A model generated the notes under the pieces. That model was not told where the DNA came from. It searched no databases and was given only the letters and a program-made list of their open reading frames with translations. The position numbers and the translations under genes are program-made. A stretch of DNA of 64,000 nucleotides from an uncultured Bradyrhizobium sp. (lineage in GTDB: Bacteria; Pseudomonadota; Alphaproteobacteria; Rhizobiales; Xanthobacteraceae): contig NZ_CANSMR010000001.1 of assembly GCF_947648125.1 (NCBI RefSeq), positions 620,001-684,000 of the forward strand, in the 5' to 3' direction. Shown piece after piece: positions 43,978 through 53,475 of the stretch; position 1 is the first letter of the stretch; each line of letters opens with the position of its first letter.

Positions 43978-46236
43978 ATGTCGGCAACTGACCAAATGAG
44001 CTCCGTTCGACCAGACCTGATCGAGAAGGTCACGGGGCGCGCCGAATACATTACCGACCTGACGGTCCCGGGGATGCTGCACGGATTTGTGGTTCGTTCG
44101 CCGGCCGTTCATGCCCGCATCGTTTCGATCGACACGAGCGCAGCCCGTTCGATGGACGGCGTCGTGGACGTGCTTGTCGGCAAGGATGTCGCCTCGTTCG
44201 GGCGCTGGGGCGTTGTGCTCAAGGACCGGCCCATCATTGCTACCGACCGTGTGCGATATGTAGGCGAACCCGTCGCCGTGGTGATCGCTGAAACAATCGA
44301 GATCGCGGAAAACGCCGCAGAACTAGTTGATATCGAATACGATGAGCTTCCGCGCGCGACGACCATCCAGGAGGCCATGGCGGAAGACGCGCCGCTGATC
44401 CATGAACGCCACGAAAATCTTCAGGACTTCTATTTCAAGGGTGGCGCCAAGCCGACGCAAGGTAGCAACATCTTCCACACCTACCGCAGCAATGTCGGCG
44501 ATGTCGACGCCGCCGAGGCGGCCGCTGCCTACGTTCACGAGGATCACTTCACGTTTCCAGCCATCTCTCACTTTGCGATGGAGCCGCACACGGTCATCGC
44601 GGACTTCAAGGGCGATTCCCTCACAGTCTGGGCCGGTGCGCAGACGCCGACCGCGGTTCAAAAGGTGCTGTCGCGCCTGTTCGGTCTGCAGTTGGCCAAG
44701 GTCCGTGTCATCGTCCCTTTCGTCGGCGGCGGCTTCGGCGGCAAGGCCTCAGTGAAGATCGAGCCGCTGGTGGCGGCCGCTTCGTGGAAGGTGCAGCGCG
44801 CTGTCCGCGTGGCCCAATCGATTTCCGATTCGATGCTGACCTGCCGAAGGCTCGGGGCCGACGTCACGATTCGCACGGCCGTGGACGCAAAGGGACGAAT
44901 CCTCGCCAAGAGCGCCAAACTGCTACTCGATGGCGGCGCCTATTCCGACACGGGTTCGGCTGTCGCTACCAAATCAGCCAATCGCATCATTGGCCCCTAT
45001 GCGGTGCCGAACCTGCGCCTCGAGGCCTCGGCTATCTATACCAACACCGTTCCCGGCGCCGCCTTCCGTTCTATCGGCGGGCCGCAGGCTGTCTGGGCCA
45101 AAGAATCCCATATGGACAATGTCGCTGCGGCCATCGGCATGGATCCGGCCGAGTTCCGGTTGAAGAACCTCGCTGCCCGTGGTGAGCGCACACGGCCCGA
45201 TCTCCGTGCGCTCGACATGGACATGAGTGAGCTGATGGGCCGTGTGACCCAGTCGTTCGCATCGGACTCGCAGGCTTCGAATCGGCGGCCTCGCGGAATG
45301 GCGGTCGCCGCGACCGATCCGGCGAACACGCCGATCGCCAACGCGATCGTCCGTCTCAAGATCGATGGATCGATCCTGGTTTCGGTCTCCAGCGTCGAAG
45401 TCGGCCAGGGCGCGCATGCAACCATGGCCCGGATCGCCGCGCAGACGCTGAAGCAGCCGTTCTCCGCAGTCAGCACCTTGCGCGCAGATACGGCCGTCGC
45501 CCCATACGACTGGGGCACGGGCGCGAGCCGATCGACCGTCGTGGTCGGCCTGTCGGTCGAGAATGCTGCGCTCGATGCCGCCGATCAGATCCTCGACATG
45601 GTCATGGATGTCTGGGAGCTTCCCAAGGAGAGTCTGTCGCTCGTCGAGGGGGGGGTCTCTACCGGGTCGGAGGTTCTGACCTTCCATCAGATCTTCCACC
45701 GCACGCTCGGCGTCGACTCCGGGGAGGTCGTCGGGCGTGGCGCGATCACGCCGCGTTCGAAGAAAGGCGCGCTGGCCGAGTCACCGCTGTTCTGGGAAAC
45801 ATCCGCGGGCCTTGCCGAAATCGTCGTCGATGAGGACACCGGCGAGATTCGCGTGCCACGTTACGCGAGCGCCGCCGACGTCGGGCGCGTGATCAATCGC
45901 GTCGCCGCGGAAGGCCAGGACGAGGGCGCCGCCACCATGGGCTTCGGACACGCGCTCTACGAACAGCTAGAATTCGAGGACGGTCAACCCATCAACGCGA
46001 CGCCAATCGACTACATGATCCCGCGCATTTCGGACGTGCCGCCGGTGTTTGACACCATCCTGGTCGAGAATGGCGACGGGCCGGGCCCGGGCGGCGCCAA
46101 AGGAATGGGTGAAGGAGCAATCCTGCCCGTCGCGCCGGCGATCGCCAATGCGCTGTTCTCGGCCTACGGCATCCGAATTACGGATCTCCCCATGACGCCT
46201 GAAAAGGTATGGCGCGCCTTGCAGAAGAGAAAGTGA
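43978..46236 (+). CDS. Molybdopterin-binding subunit of nicotinate hydroxylase (xanthine dehydrogenase family)
   Basis: A 752-residue large subunit of the xanthine dehydrogenase family: YITDLTVPGMLHGFVVRSPA near residue 22, RVRYVGEPVAVVIAET near 90, PFVGGGFGGKASVKIEPLVA near 245, AAFRSIGGPQAVWAKES near 360, and the catalytic glutamate segment GAKGMGEGAILPVAPAIANA near 710. With the FAD and 2Fe-2S subunits downstream it forms a three-subunit hydroxylase, expected to convert nicotinate to 6-hydroxynicotinate since NicC, NicX, NicD and NicF follow. The P. putida enzyme is organised differently (NicA plus a cytochrome-linked NicB). Start at 43978 is tentative; 43996 is possible. Confidence 0.85.
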   Translation: MSATDQMSSVRPDLIEKVTGRAEYITDLTVPGMLHGFVVRSPAVHARIVSIDTSAARSMDGVVDVLVGKDVASFGRWGVVLKDRPIIATDRVRYVGEPVAVVIAETIEIAENAAELVDIEYDELPRATTIQEAMAEDAPLIHERHENLQDFYFKGGAKPTQGSNIFHTYRSNVGDVDAAEAAAAYVHEDHFTFPAISHFAMEPHTVIADFKGDSLTVWAGAQTPTAVQKVLSRLFGLQLAKVRVIVPFVGGGFGGKASVKIEPLVAAASWKVQRAVRVAQSISDSMLTCRRLGADVTIRTAVDAKGRILAKSAKLLLDGGAYSDTGSAVATKSANRIIGPYAVPNLRLEASAIYTNTVPGAAFRSIGGPQAVWAKESHMDNVAAAIGMDPAEFRLKNLAARGERTRPDLRALDMDMSELMGRVTQSFASDSQASNRRPRGMAVAATDPANTPIANAIVRLKIDGSILVSVSSVEVGQGAHATMARIAAQTLKQPFSAVSTLRADTAVAPYDWGTGASRSTVVVGLSVENAALDAADQILDMVMDVWELPKESLSLVEGGVSTGSEVLTFHQIFHRTLGVDSGEVVGRGAITPRSKKGALAESPLFWETSAGLAEIVVDEDTGEIRVPRYASAADVGRVINRVAAEGQDEGAATMGFGHALYEQLEFEDGQPINATPIDYMIPRISDVPPVFDTILVENGDGPGPGGAKGMGEGAILPVAPAIANALFSAYGIRITDLPMTPEKVWRALQKRK

Positions 46237-46240
46237 ATTC

Positions 46241-46690
46241 ATGGAATTCAATATGTCGATGCTGGTGCCGGCGACGCCAGAGGATCTCTGGAAGACGTTG
46301 ATTGACGTGCCCAGCATCTCGTCCTGTATCCCCGGATGCGAGGACGTCGAAGAGATCGCGCGGCTGGAATCCTACAAGGCGACGGTCAAGCAGAAGATCG
46401 GGCCTTTCAAGCTCGAAGTGCCGGCCGAGATCCTTGTCGAGTCGGTGACGGAGCCGTCTCACGTCCGCACTCGTGCCACGGGCCGCGACAAAATCACCGG
46501 GACCAGGCTCGCGGTCATCCTCGACGTCAGCGTGATTCCGGAAGACTCGGGCTCCAAGCTGGCCGTCGACGCGAAGGTCGACATCCAGGGGCGCCTGGCG
46601 ACCATGGGACTCGGGATCATCAGACGCCGCGTTGACCAGAATTTCGAGGAATTCGAGGCGCGACTCAAAAACCTGCTAGGCGCGGCCTGA
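46241..46690 (+). CDS. CoxG-like SRPBCC protein
   Basis: A 149-residue CoxG-family protein: VPATPEDLWKTLIDVPSISS, then CIPGCEDVEEIARLESYKAT and FKLEVPAEILVESVTEP. CoxG proteins accompany molybdenum hydroxylases and are thought to help with membrane attachment or maturation. It is placed inside the hydroxylase operon between large and FAD subunits, 4 bp after the former. There is no hydrophobic C-terminal anchor, unlike full CoxG, so membrane recruitment is doubtful. Confidence 0.85.
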   Translation: MEFNMSMLVPATPEDLWKTLIDVPSISSCIPGCEDVEEIARLESYKATVKQKIGPFKLEVPAEILVESVTEPSHVRTRATGRDKITGTRLAVILDVSVIPEDSGSKLAVDAKVDIQGRLATMGLGIIRRRVDQNFEEFEARLKNLLGAA

Positions 46691-46692
46691 TC

Positions 46693-47562
46693 ATGCTGAC
46701 GACTCCTTTCGAATTTGAGAGGGCATCCACCATCGCCGACGCCATCAGGGCGGTCGGGCAGGAGGGCGACGGCATGTTTTATTCCGGCGGCACCGAATTG
46801 CTGCTGGCGATGAAGATGCGCGTCATCCATACCGAGCGGCTTATCGACATCAAGGGAATCCCCGGCCTCGATCGCATCGTCCTGAACGACGCGAACGAGC
46901 TGGAAATCGGCTCGCGCTGCACGCACGCAAAGATCGCGGGCGATCCCGTCATTCGCGAACATGTGCCGGCGCTGGCCTCGCTCTGTGCCGATGTGGCGAA
47001 CGTCCGGGTCCGCAGCGTCGGAACAATCGGCGGCAATCTGTGCTTCGGCGAGCCGCATGCGGATCCGCCAACGATGCTCGGGGCGTTGGATGCGCGGCTG
47101 GTGCTTCAAGGTCCGAGCGGCACCCGCTTGGTCCACGCCGACGATTTTATCCGGAGCGAGCTGGAAACGGTGCGGGAGCCCGACGAGTTGCTGACGCGCG
47201 TGGTGTTTCCGCGCCCTGCCGGGCCCGTGACCTATCGGCGGTTCAAGCACGGTGAGAGGCCCTCGGTGAACGTCGCCATGGCCTGGTCGCTGGACGCCAA
47301 CGGAAGGAGGATCAGAAGCGCCCGCGTGCGGGTCGGAGCGCTCGGTTCGCGACCTCAGCCCTTGAAGGCAGTTGAAGAAGCCCTCCAGGGCATATCCGTC
47401 GCCGAGGTTCGCCCGGCTATCGAGGCGGTGCTCCCGACGGCACTGGATGAGCTTGAAGTCAATGAGGATAGGCATGGCGGCGCCGACTATAAGCGCCATC
47501 TTGCAGGTGTCTTGCTGCTGCGAAACGCCGAAGAGGCCATCGCAGCAGGCGGGTGCGCATGA
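46693..47562 (+). CDS. FAD-binding subunit of the molybdenum hydroxylase
   Basis: A 289-residue medium subunit of the xanthine dehydrogenase family: YSGGTELLLAMKMRVIHTER near residue 30 (FAD diphosphate loop), NVRVRSVGTIGGNLCFGEPH near 104, and the CO dehydrogenase flavoprotein C-terminal domain from ~175. Transfers electrons between the 2Fe-2S subunit and the acceptor. Confidence 0.9.
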   Translation: MLTTPFEFERASTIADAIRAVGQEGDGMFYSGGTELLLAMKMRVIHTERLIDIKGIPGLDRIVLNDANELEIGSRCTHAKIAGDPVIREHVPALASLCADVANVRVRSVGTIGGNLCFGEPHADPPTMLGALDARLVLQGPSGTRLVHADDFIRSELETVREPDELLTRVVFPRPAGPVTYRRFKHGERPSVNVAMAWSLDANGRRIRSARVRVGALGSRPQPLKAVEEALQGISVAEVRPAIEAVLPTALDELEVNEDRHGGADYKRHLAGVLLLRNAEEAIAAGGCA

Positions 47563-47563
47563 C

Positions 47564-48052
47564 ATGACGTATGCGCTGCCAATTTCATTCTCGTTGAATG
47601 GCCAGGCGACCGCGATCGAGGTTCCGACCCATACGCTGTTGATCGATCTGATCCGCGATCGCCTTGGCCTAAAGGGGACCAAGCGTTCCTGCGACATGGA
47701 AGTGTGCGGCGCTTGCACCGTTCTGCTCGACGGTGAACCGATATCGAGTTGCACCACACTCGCCGTCGATGTCGATCGGCGGGAAGTCACGACAATTGAG
47801 GGCGTGACGCCGCCCGATGGCCTATCACGGATTCAGAAGGCGTTCGTACTTCACGGCGGCCTTCAGTGCGGCTTCTGCACGCCGGGCTTCATTATGGCGG
47901 TCACAGCATTGCTGAAGGCGACGCCGCACCCGACCGATGAAGAAATCCGTCACTACCTGCACGGCAACCTCTGCCGTTGCACGGGATACACCAAGATTTT
48001 CGTAGCCGTAAGGAGCCTTGCCGCCGGGCAAGTCTCCGAAGATGCCGCTTAA
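47564..48052 (+). CDS. 2Fe-2S subunit of the molybdenum hydroxylase
   Basis: A 162-residue small subunit with both iron-sulfur centres: the plant ferredoxin-type cluster C43-x4-C48-x2-C51-x11-C63 and the second cluster from QCGFCTPGF and LCRCTGY. The ATG at 47564 follows the FAD-subunit stop by one base, giving the usual family length; the frame upstream overlaps the FAD gene and is discarded. Confidence 0.92.
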   Translation: MTYALPISFSLNGQATAIEVPTHTLLIDLIRDRLGLKGTKRSCDMEVCGACTVLLDGEPISSCTTLAVDVDRREVTTIEGVTPPDGLSRIQKAFVLHGGLQCGFCTPGFIMAVTALLKATPHPTDEEIRHYLHGNLCRCTGYTKIFVAVRSLAAGQVSEDAA

Positions 48053-48090
48053 TCCGTTGCGAGACAGCGCAATTATCGTTTGGAGATGTC

Positions 48091-49332
48091 ATGAGCATTG
48101 AACAGGTCAGCAAATCAAGCGTCCTCATTGCCGGCGCCGGCATCGGCGGTTTAGCGATGGCGCTGTCACTGCTCCGTCGCGGCATCGATTGTGACGTACT
48201 TGAGCAAGCGTCCGAGTTGCGCGAGGTGGGAGCCGGCCTTTGGATCTCCATGAACGGCGTGCGCGTTCTTCGGGATCTTGGCCTCACCGAACAGGTCGAG
48301 CAAAACTGCATAGCGGCCGAGCGACGCTCGATTCGGCTGTGGAACACCGGGGATAGGTGGCCGCTCTACAACCGCAGCTCCGATGCAGCGCGCAATCAAC
48401 CCTATCTGCTGCTGCGCGCTCACCTGCTGAAGATCCTGGTTGACGGCGTGCGCCAGTTGAAGCCGGGCGCCATTCATCTGAACGCCCACGTTGTCGGGTT
48501 CAGTCAAAACGGCGAAGGGGTACGGGCCAAGCTCGCTGACAGCTCCGAAGTCGAAGGGCGCGCCCTGATCGGCGCTGACGGTGCTCATTCGAAGGTCCGT
48601 CTTGGCCTTATCGGCAAGATCGAGAGCCAGTACACGAAGACCATCGCCTGGCGCGGCCTTGTGCCGGTCGACCGCCTTGCGCCGCATCAGCGCGAACCCG
48701 AGGTGGCAACATGGATTGGGCCCACCGCGCATGTCACGGCCTACCCGGTCCGCTGGCAGAACACGGTGATGATGACCTTTTCGGGCCAGGTCGACCATGA
48801 CGATTGGCTTCTCGAATCCTGGTCGGAGAGCGGTTCGGTCGAGGAATGCCTAAAGGACTTTGAGGGTTGGCATCCGGACATCGTCGACTTGGTCAAGAAC
48901 GTCGATACCCTGAACAAATGGGGCCTATTCGTGCGGCCGTCGCTGGCTAGCTGGTCGAAGGGGCGCGTTACCCTGCTTGGCGACGCCTGCCATTCGATGC
49001 TGCCGTACCTCGGGCAGGGCGTGAACATGGCGCTGGAGGATGCATCAGTCCTCGCCCGTTGCCTCGATGAGAATCCCAACGACGTCGCGGCGGTATTCGA
49101 GGCATATCAAAGTCTCCGGCTCGATCGCACCAGCAAGGTCGTGAAGTCGGCGGCCGGCATGCTGCCGATCTTCCATAACAAGGCGTTGTGCAAGCCGGAG
49201 ACGGCGGGTGATTACATCAAGACGCAGTGGTCATCGGAAGCAACATCCGCACGCTACGACTGGATCTACCGGTACGACGCGACCACCATTCCTCTTCACT
49301 CCGCCGACGAACATAACTGGAGCGGGCAATGA
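48091..49332 (+). CDS. nicC: 6-hydroxynicotinate 3-monooxygenase NicC (FAD-dependent)
   Basis: A 413-residue single-component flavin hydroxylase: dinucleotide fold GAGIGG at residues 15-20, the DG motif ALIGADGAHSKVR near 157, and the GD motif LLGDACHSMLPYLGQG near 295. NicC decarboxylates and hydroxylates 6-hydroxynicotinate to 2,5-dihydroxypyridine using NADH and O2. Slightly longer than the Pseudomonas enzyme. The family also includes salicylate hydroxylases; the call depends on NicX, NicD and NicF lying next to it. TGGAGA precedes the ATG; overlaps nicF by ATGA. Confidence 0.85.
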   Translation: MSIEQVSKSSVLIAGAGIGGLAMALSLLRRGIDCDVLEQASELREVGAGLWISMNGVRVLRDLGLTEQVEQNCIAAERRSIRLWNTGDRWPLYNRSSDAARNQPYLLLRAHLLKILVDGVRQLKPGAIHLNAHVVGFSQNGEGVRAKLADSSEVEGRALIGADGAHSKVRLGLIGKIESQYTKTIAWRGLVPVDRLAPHQREPEVATWIGPTAHVTAYPVRWQNTVMMTFSGQVDHDDWLLESWSESGSVEECLKDFEGWHPDIVDLVKNVDTLNKWGLFVRPSLASWSKGRVTLLGDACHSMLPYLGQGVNMALEDASVLARCLDENPNDVAAVFEAYQSLRLDRTSKVVKSAAGMLPIFHNKALCKPETAGDYIKTQWSSEATSARYDWIYRYDATTIPLHSADEHNWSGQ

Positions 49333-50045
49333 CTGCCGTAAAGCAGCCGTGGGATGATGTGCTGCCTCTCGAAGAGCGCGAGACGTATGTGCTCGCAGGG
49401 CTAGGTGGCGCGGCTGGATTTGGCAAACGACCTGCGCTTCTTGTCATCGATGTGCAGTACCGCTCGGTCGGCGACAGGCCGATGCCGATCCGCGAGGCAA
49501 TCAAGCAATATCCCACCAGCTGCGGCGAAGCGGGTTGGCATGCCATCGCACATATCGCCGAATTGGTGCGGCTGTTTCGCGAGAGAAAATGGCCGGTGAT
49601 TTTCCCGCATGTAGCGCGGAAGGTGGGCCAGGACCAGGGCGCGTTCTCCGCAAAGATCCCCGGTATCATGCGGATCCCGCCCGAGGGCTATGAGTTCGTC
49701 CGTGAAGTGGCTCCGGAGCCCGGCGAGTTACTGCTGCCGAAGACGCAGGCAAGCGCATTCTTCGGCACTCCGCTTGCGACGTATCTGATCGGGGCCGCCA
49801 TCGACTCGCTTGTGGTGACCGGCTGCACGACAAGCGGCTGCGTCCGGGCCTCGGTCGTGGATGCGTGCGCGTTGAACTTCAAATCAATCGTGCCGAGCGA
49901 TGCGGTCTATGACCGCTCGCCCACGTCGCACGCCATCAACCTGTTCGATATCGCCAGCAAGTACGCAGACGTGGTGCCGACGGACGTCGCAATCGAGCGC
50001 CTTCGTCCGCTGTCGGACTTTCGTACAGAGGATCAGCTGACGTGA
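49329..50045 (+). CDS. nicF: Maleamate amidohydrolase NicF (isochorismatase family)
   Basis: A 238-residue cysteine hydrolase with the full catalytic triad: D41 in LLVIDVQ, K138 in LLPKTQASAFFGT and C166 in VTGCTTSGCVRASVVDA. In the nic pathway it hydrolyses maleamate to maleate and ammonia. Translationally coupled to nicC and nicD. Confidence 0.88.
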   Translation: MTAVKQPWDDVLPLEERETYVLAGLGGAAGFGKRPALLVIDVQYRSVGDRPMPIREAIKQYPTSCGEAGWHAIAHIAELVRLFRERKWPVIFPHVARKVGQDQGAFSAKIPGIMRIPPEGYEFVREVAPEPGELLLPKTQASAFFGTPLATYLIGAAIDSLVVTGCTTSGCVRASVVDACALNFKSIVPSDAVYDRSPTSHAINLFDIASKYADVVPTDVAIERLRPLSDFRTEDQLT

Positions 50046-50902
50046 GCCGCGCCCCAGCATCCGGACTTCTGTACGGGGCACATGTGCGCGCCAACAGCAT
50101 CCGTCAGCACTATCTGCGTTTCGGCGGAACAGGAACTGCTATCGTGATTGTGCCGGGCATATCGACGACTGCGGCGCAATGGGCTTTCATCGCGGAGCGA
50201 TTGTGCATCGGACACGACGTATACGTGCTCGATGTCCGCGGCCGCGGCCTGTCCGAAAGTGGCCCGCATCTCAATTACTCTCTCGACGCGTGCGCATCCG
50301 ATCTCGTCTCGTTCGCTGGGGCGCTCGGACTTGGTCCGTACACACTGATGGGCCACTCAATGGGCGGCCGCATCGGAATACGTGCTGCACGCTGGCGGCC
50401 ATCATCTGTTGAACAGCTGATATTGATCGATCCACCGGTCTCTGGTCCGGGACGCCGGGCCTACCCGATTCCGATCGAACCCCTCCTCAAACTGCTTCAT
50501 AGCGCAAAGCGTGGCGAGATCGACGCAGCTCTGCGCAGCCCTTCCGCGCCTCGGTGGCCTGAGCAGCACATCCGCGCCAGGGCGGAGTGGATGCATACTT
50601 GCGACGAGCGCGCGCTCATCGAAGGTCACAGGGGCTTTCATCACGATGACATTCATCGCGACCTCGCCCACCTCAGCGTTCCGACCGCATTAATCGTTGC
50701 GGGGCGAGGAGGGGTCATTCGGCCCGAAGATGAAACAGAAATTCGCAGATTGCTGCCGTCGATCGCGATCAGGACGCTGGAGAGCGCGGGGCACCAAATG
50801 CAGATCGACGATACGGAGGGCTTTCTTTCGATCGTTGAAGAGCTTCTAGCGCGACCGGTTCGACCGTCGCGCGTCCACGTCCAGCAAACAGGAGATCAGT
50901 GA
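50042..50902 (+). CDS. nicD: N-formylmaleamate deformylase NicD (alpha/beta hydrolase)
   Basis: A 286-residue alpha/beta hydrolase: nucleophile S106 in MGHSMGGRIG, C-terminal His near 251 in SAGHQMQID, and the oxyanion-side segment IVIVPGISTTAAQW near 35. NicD removes formate from N-formylmaleamate. The GTG start overlaps the nicF stop; the gene overlaps nicX by 4 bases at the other end. Confidence 0.87.
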   Translation: MSRAPASGLLYGAHVRANSIRQHYLRFGGTGTAIVIVPGISTTAAQWAFIAERLCIGHDVYVLDVRGRGLSESGPHLNYSLDACASDLVSFAGALGLGPYTLMGHSMGGRIGIRAARWRPSSVEQLILIDPPVSGPGRRAYPIPIEPLLKLLHSAKRGEIDAALRSPSAPRWPEQHIRARAEWMHTCDERALIEGHRGFHHDDIHRDLAHLSVPTALIVAGRGGVIRPEDETEIRRLLPSIAIRTLESAGHQMQIDDTEGFLSIVEELLARPVRPSRVHVQQTGDQ

Positions 50903-51957
50903 AGATGTCCCGACAAATCGTTGATGTTGACATGCTAGAGCTTTTCAAGGCCGAGTTGACACTCTGCAAGGTGAAGAAGGGCGAAATTGTTGCGGTCCTG
51001 AGCGGCGGCGAGGATCAGCAGGAATACGCCCAGGCTTTCATGCTCGCTGCGCAAAGCCTGGGCGCAACGACCTTTCATCTCAACGTGCCCAAGTACGGCC
51101 AGGGCAAGGTCGCGGGCGTGCAGGGCCGGCATGCGCTCGCCGGCAACCAGCCGGCGATCGATACGCTCAAGCGCGTGGATATGGTGATCGATCTTCTGGG
51201 GTTGCTGTTCTCCCGTGAGCAACTCGAAATTCAGGAGGCAGGCACGCGCATCCTGCGTGTGATGGAACCGTTCCACATCCTCAAGAAAATGTTCCCGACC
51301 GAAGATCTGCGCCGGCGAACAGAGCTCTCGCGAACCCTGCTGCAGTCGGCCAGCAAAATGCGGATCACGTCACCGGGCGGAACGGACGTCATCTATGGCC
51401 TGAAGCAATACCCGGTCATTTCCGAATACGGATACACGGATGAGCCCGGGCGCTGGGATCACTTCCCGTCAGGTTTTGCCTTTACCCAGGCGACCGACGG
51501 CGAGGTCAACGGCACTGTGGTGCTGATGCCCGGTGACATCCTCTGCGCGTTTAAACGTTACATCCAGTCGCCGGTCACGCTGACCATCAAGGATGGCTAC
51601 ATCGTCGACCTCAAGGGTGAAGGCACCGATGCGTTGCTCATCAAGAATTATATCGACAGCTTCGGCGATACGCGCGGCTGGGCGATCTCGCATATCGGCT
51701 GGGGGGCGAACGAGCGTGCCACCTGGCACCACATCGCCGCTTCCCAGGAATTCTCGTCGGAGCACATCATGAATGCGCTCTCCTTCTACGGGAACGTCCT
51801 GTTCTCGACGGGTCCGAACACGGAGCTCGGCGGTACGAATGACACGCCGTGTCATTTGGACATTCCGCTTCGCGGCTGCAGCCTGTGGCTCGATGATATT
51901 CACATCCTCGACAAGGGCGATTTTGCTTATCCGCAGTTGAAGGCACCGGGCCGCTAG
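50899..51957 (+). CDS. nicX: 2,5-dihydroxypyridine 5,6-dioxygenase NicX
   Basis: A 352-residue ring-cleaving non-haem iron dioxygenase of the fold related to M29 aminopeptidases. A histidine at 265 (AISHIGWGANERATWHH) and the H-x-D pair at 319-321 (CHLDIPLRGCS) fall where the iron ligands of the Pseudomonas enzyme are expected. It converts 2,5-dihydroxypyridine to N-formylmaleamate. The GTG at 50899 overlaps the nicD stop; an ATG at 50905 is equally possible. NicX is the most specific marker that this is a nicotinate cluster. Confidence 0.9.
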   Translation: MKMSRQIVDVDMLELFKAELTLCKVKKGEIVAVLSGGEDQQEYAQAFMLAAQSLGATTFHLNVPKYGQGKVAGVQGRHALAGNQPAIDTLKRVDMVIDLLGLLFSREQLEIQEAGTRILRVMEPFHILKKMFPTEDLRRRTELSRTLLQSASKMRITSPGGTDVIYGLKQYPVISEYGYTDEPGRWDHFPSGFAFTQATDGEVNGTVVLMPGDILCAFKRYIQSPVTLTIKDGYIVDLKGEGTDALLIKNYIDSFGDTRGWAISHIGWGANERATWHHIAASQEFSSEHIMNALSFYGNVLFSTGPNTELGGTNDTPCHLDIPLRGCSLWLDDIHILDKGDFAYPQLKAPGR

Positions 51958-51981
51958 GCCCTGCGCATCACGCGCGCAAGT

Positions 51982-52051
51982 CCGGAGTCGCGAATGCGCT
52001 CCGAATGATACCGGGGTCGCGTTTGTGCCCTCCAATAAATGCCGGAGTCGC
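51982..52051 (+). repeat. Three short CCGGRGTCGC repeats
   Basis: CCGGAGTCGC at 51982-51991, CCGGGGTCGC at 52011-52020 and CCGGAGTCGC at 52042-52051, spaced 29 and 31 bp, in the 168-bp gap between nicX and the first transporter gene. Meaning unknown; may be an operator array or an element scar. Confidence 0.45.
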
Positions 52052-52125
52052 CGTTCGACCCTCAAAGACGCAGCAAGCGTCTCGGCAATTCTATCGATCT
52101 CAATCCTCCAACAGGAACGCGTCAC

Positions 52126-53475
52126 ATGTCGGCAGCCACCTCGAGTTCGGAAGACTACACCCCGGGGCAACGGTACTCGATCATGATATCGGCGATGCTG
52201 GGCTACATACTCGATTTCTATGACGTTCTGATATTCCCGTTCCTCTTGCCTGCGATCCAGCGATCGATGTCGCTATCGCTCACCGAGGTCGGCTCGCTGC
52301 AAGCGCTTACATTGTTCGGATCGGCCATCGGTGGAGCGCTATTCGGCGTTATCGGTGATCGATTTGGCCGAAAGACTTCGCTTCAGCTCACAATCGCACT
52401 GTTTTCTGTCGCCGCGATTGTTTCGGCGTTCGCATGGAATTACTGGTCTCTTGCCGCGCTGCGCTTGATCACCGGCATCGGTCTCGGCGGCGAGTACGGC
52501 GTCGGCATGGTGCTCTTCAACGAGGCCTGGAAAAAAGGCAGCCGAGGTTTGGGGGCGGCCGCGCTCCAAGGTTGCGCCGTGATCGCGTCGTCCACGGCTT
52601 CAATCGTTGGCATCTGGTTGATTGCAACGTTCAGTGACGAGTGGAGCTGGCGCATCGGTTTGCTGAGTGGCGGCGTGCCCATTCTACTGATCATCTTTAT
52701 TCGCTTCTTCATGCCTGAATCCAAGATCTGGCTGGAGTATGAGGCGCAACGCAAGGCCAGCCGGGCCACGGCAGAAGCTCGCACACTTCCGCTCGCGGAT
52801 CTCTTCCGGAACGGGCTGGCACGGCAGACCGTCATCGGCTTCGTATGGTTGATGAGCTATATGCTCTGCTACTACAGCGTCGTCTCTTTTATTCCGACGC
52901 TGCTTCTACGTGATATGCATACGCCAGGTGATGTCGTCCGTACGACGGCCGTCCTGCTCTCCGTAGTCAGCGGCATTTGCTACCTCGCGAACGGCTTTTT
53001 CAACGACAGAGCCGGCCGCCGCTTCGGAGCTCTCGTGCCCGCGCTGTTTTGGGTCGGGTCTCTGGTCGGTATGGCCGTATGGGGCAGTCAGCTCTACGCC
53101 GGATCGAAGACCGAATGGCCGATGTTCTGGCTCTACATCGGTTTCGGCATTGGCAACGTGGCGCTGGGTGTGACAGGCGTCTGGATTTCCGAACTCTATC
53201 CGGTCAACCTGCGTGCGACGGCGGTGTCTACATTCTATATGGGAGGTCGAGGGCTCGGCAGCATCGCCCCCGTGATTGTACCGCTTGCGGCCGGGCATTT
53301 AGGCGGAAGCCTGCTGAACGGCATGGTGGCCGTGGCCCTTCCCGCTGCGGCTATTTTCATTCTCTCCTCACTTCTGCTTCCCGAGACCCTGGGTCGTGAT
53401 TTATCCGCAAGGGGCTTTAAGGTCGACACGGAAACGGAAGGCAACATGAAGGCAGCTTCGGTCTCGGGTGTTTGA
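52126..53475 (+). CDS. MFS transporter (aromatic acid/sugar symporter type)
   Basis: A 449-residue major facilitator with 12 likely membrane segments; conserved DFYDVLIFPFLLPAI near residue 30, GDRFGRKTSLQLTIALF near 82, and GIGLGGEYGVGMVLFNEAW near 120. The aspartate-containing first helix and GGEYG motif point to the metabolite:H+ symporter/AAHS-like group. Following nicX, uptake of nicotinate or a related acid is likely. Start at 52126 (ACAGGAACG upstream). Confidence 0.85.
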   Translation: MSAATSSSEDYTPGQRYSIMISAMLGYILDFYDVLIFPFLLPAIQRSMSLSLTEVGSLQALTLFGSAIGGALFGVIGDRFGRKTSLQLTIALFSVAAIVSAFAWNYWSLAALRLITGIGLGGEYGVGMVLFNEAWKKGSRGLGAAALQGCAVIASSTASIVGIWLIATFSDEWSWRIGLLSGGVPILLIIFIRFFMPESKIWLEYEAQRKASRATAEARTLPLADLFRNGLARQTVIGFVWLMSYMLCYYSVVSFIPTLLLRDMHTPGDVVRTTAVLLSVVSGICYLANGFFNDRAGRRFGALVPALFWVGSLVGMAVWGSQLYAGSKTEWPMFWLYIGFGIGNVALGVTGVWISELYPVNLRATAVSTFYMGGRGLGSIAPVIVPLAAGHLGGSLLNGMVAVALPAAAIFILSSLLLPETLGRDLSARGFKVDTETEGNMKAASVSGV

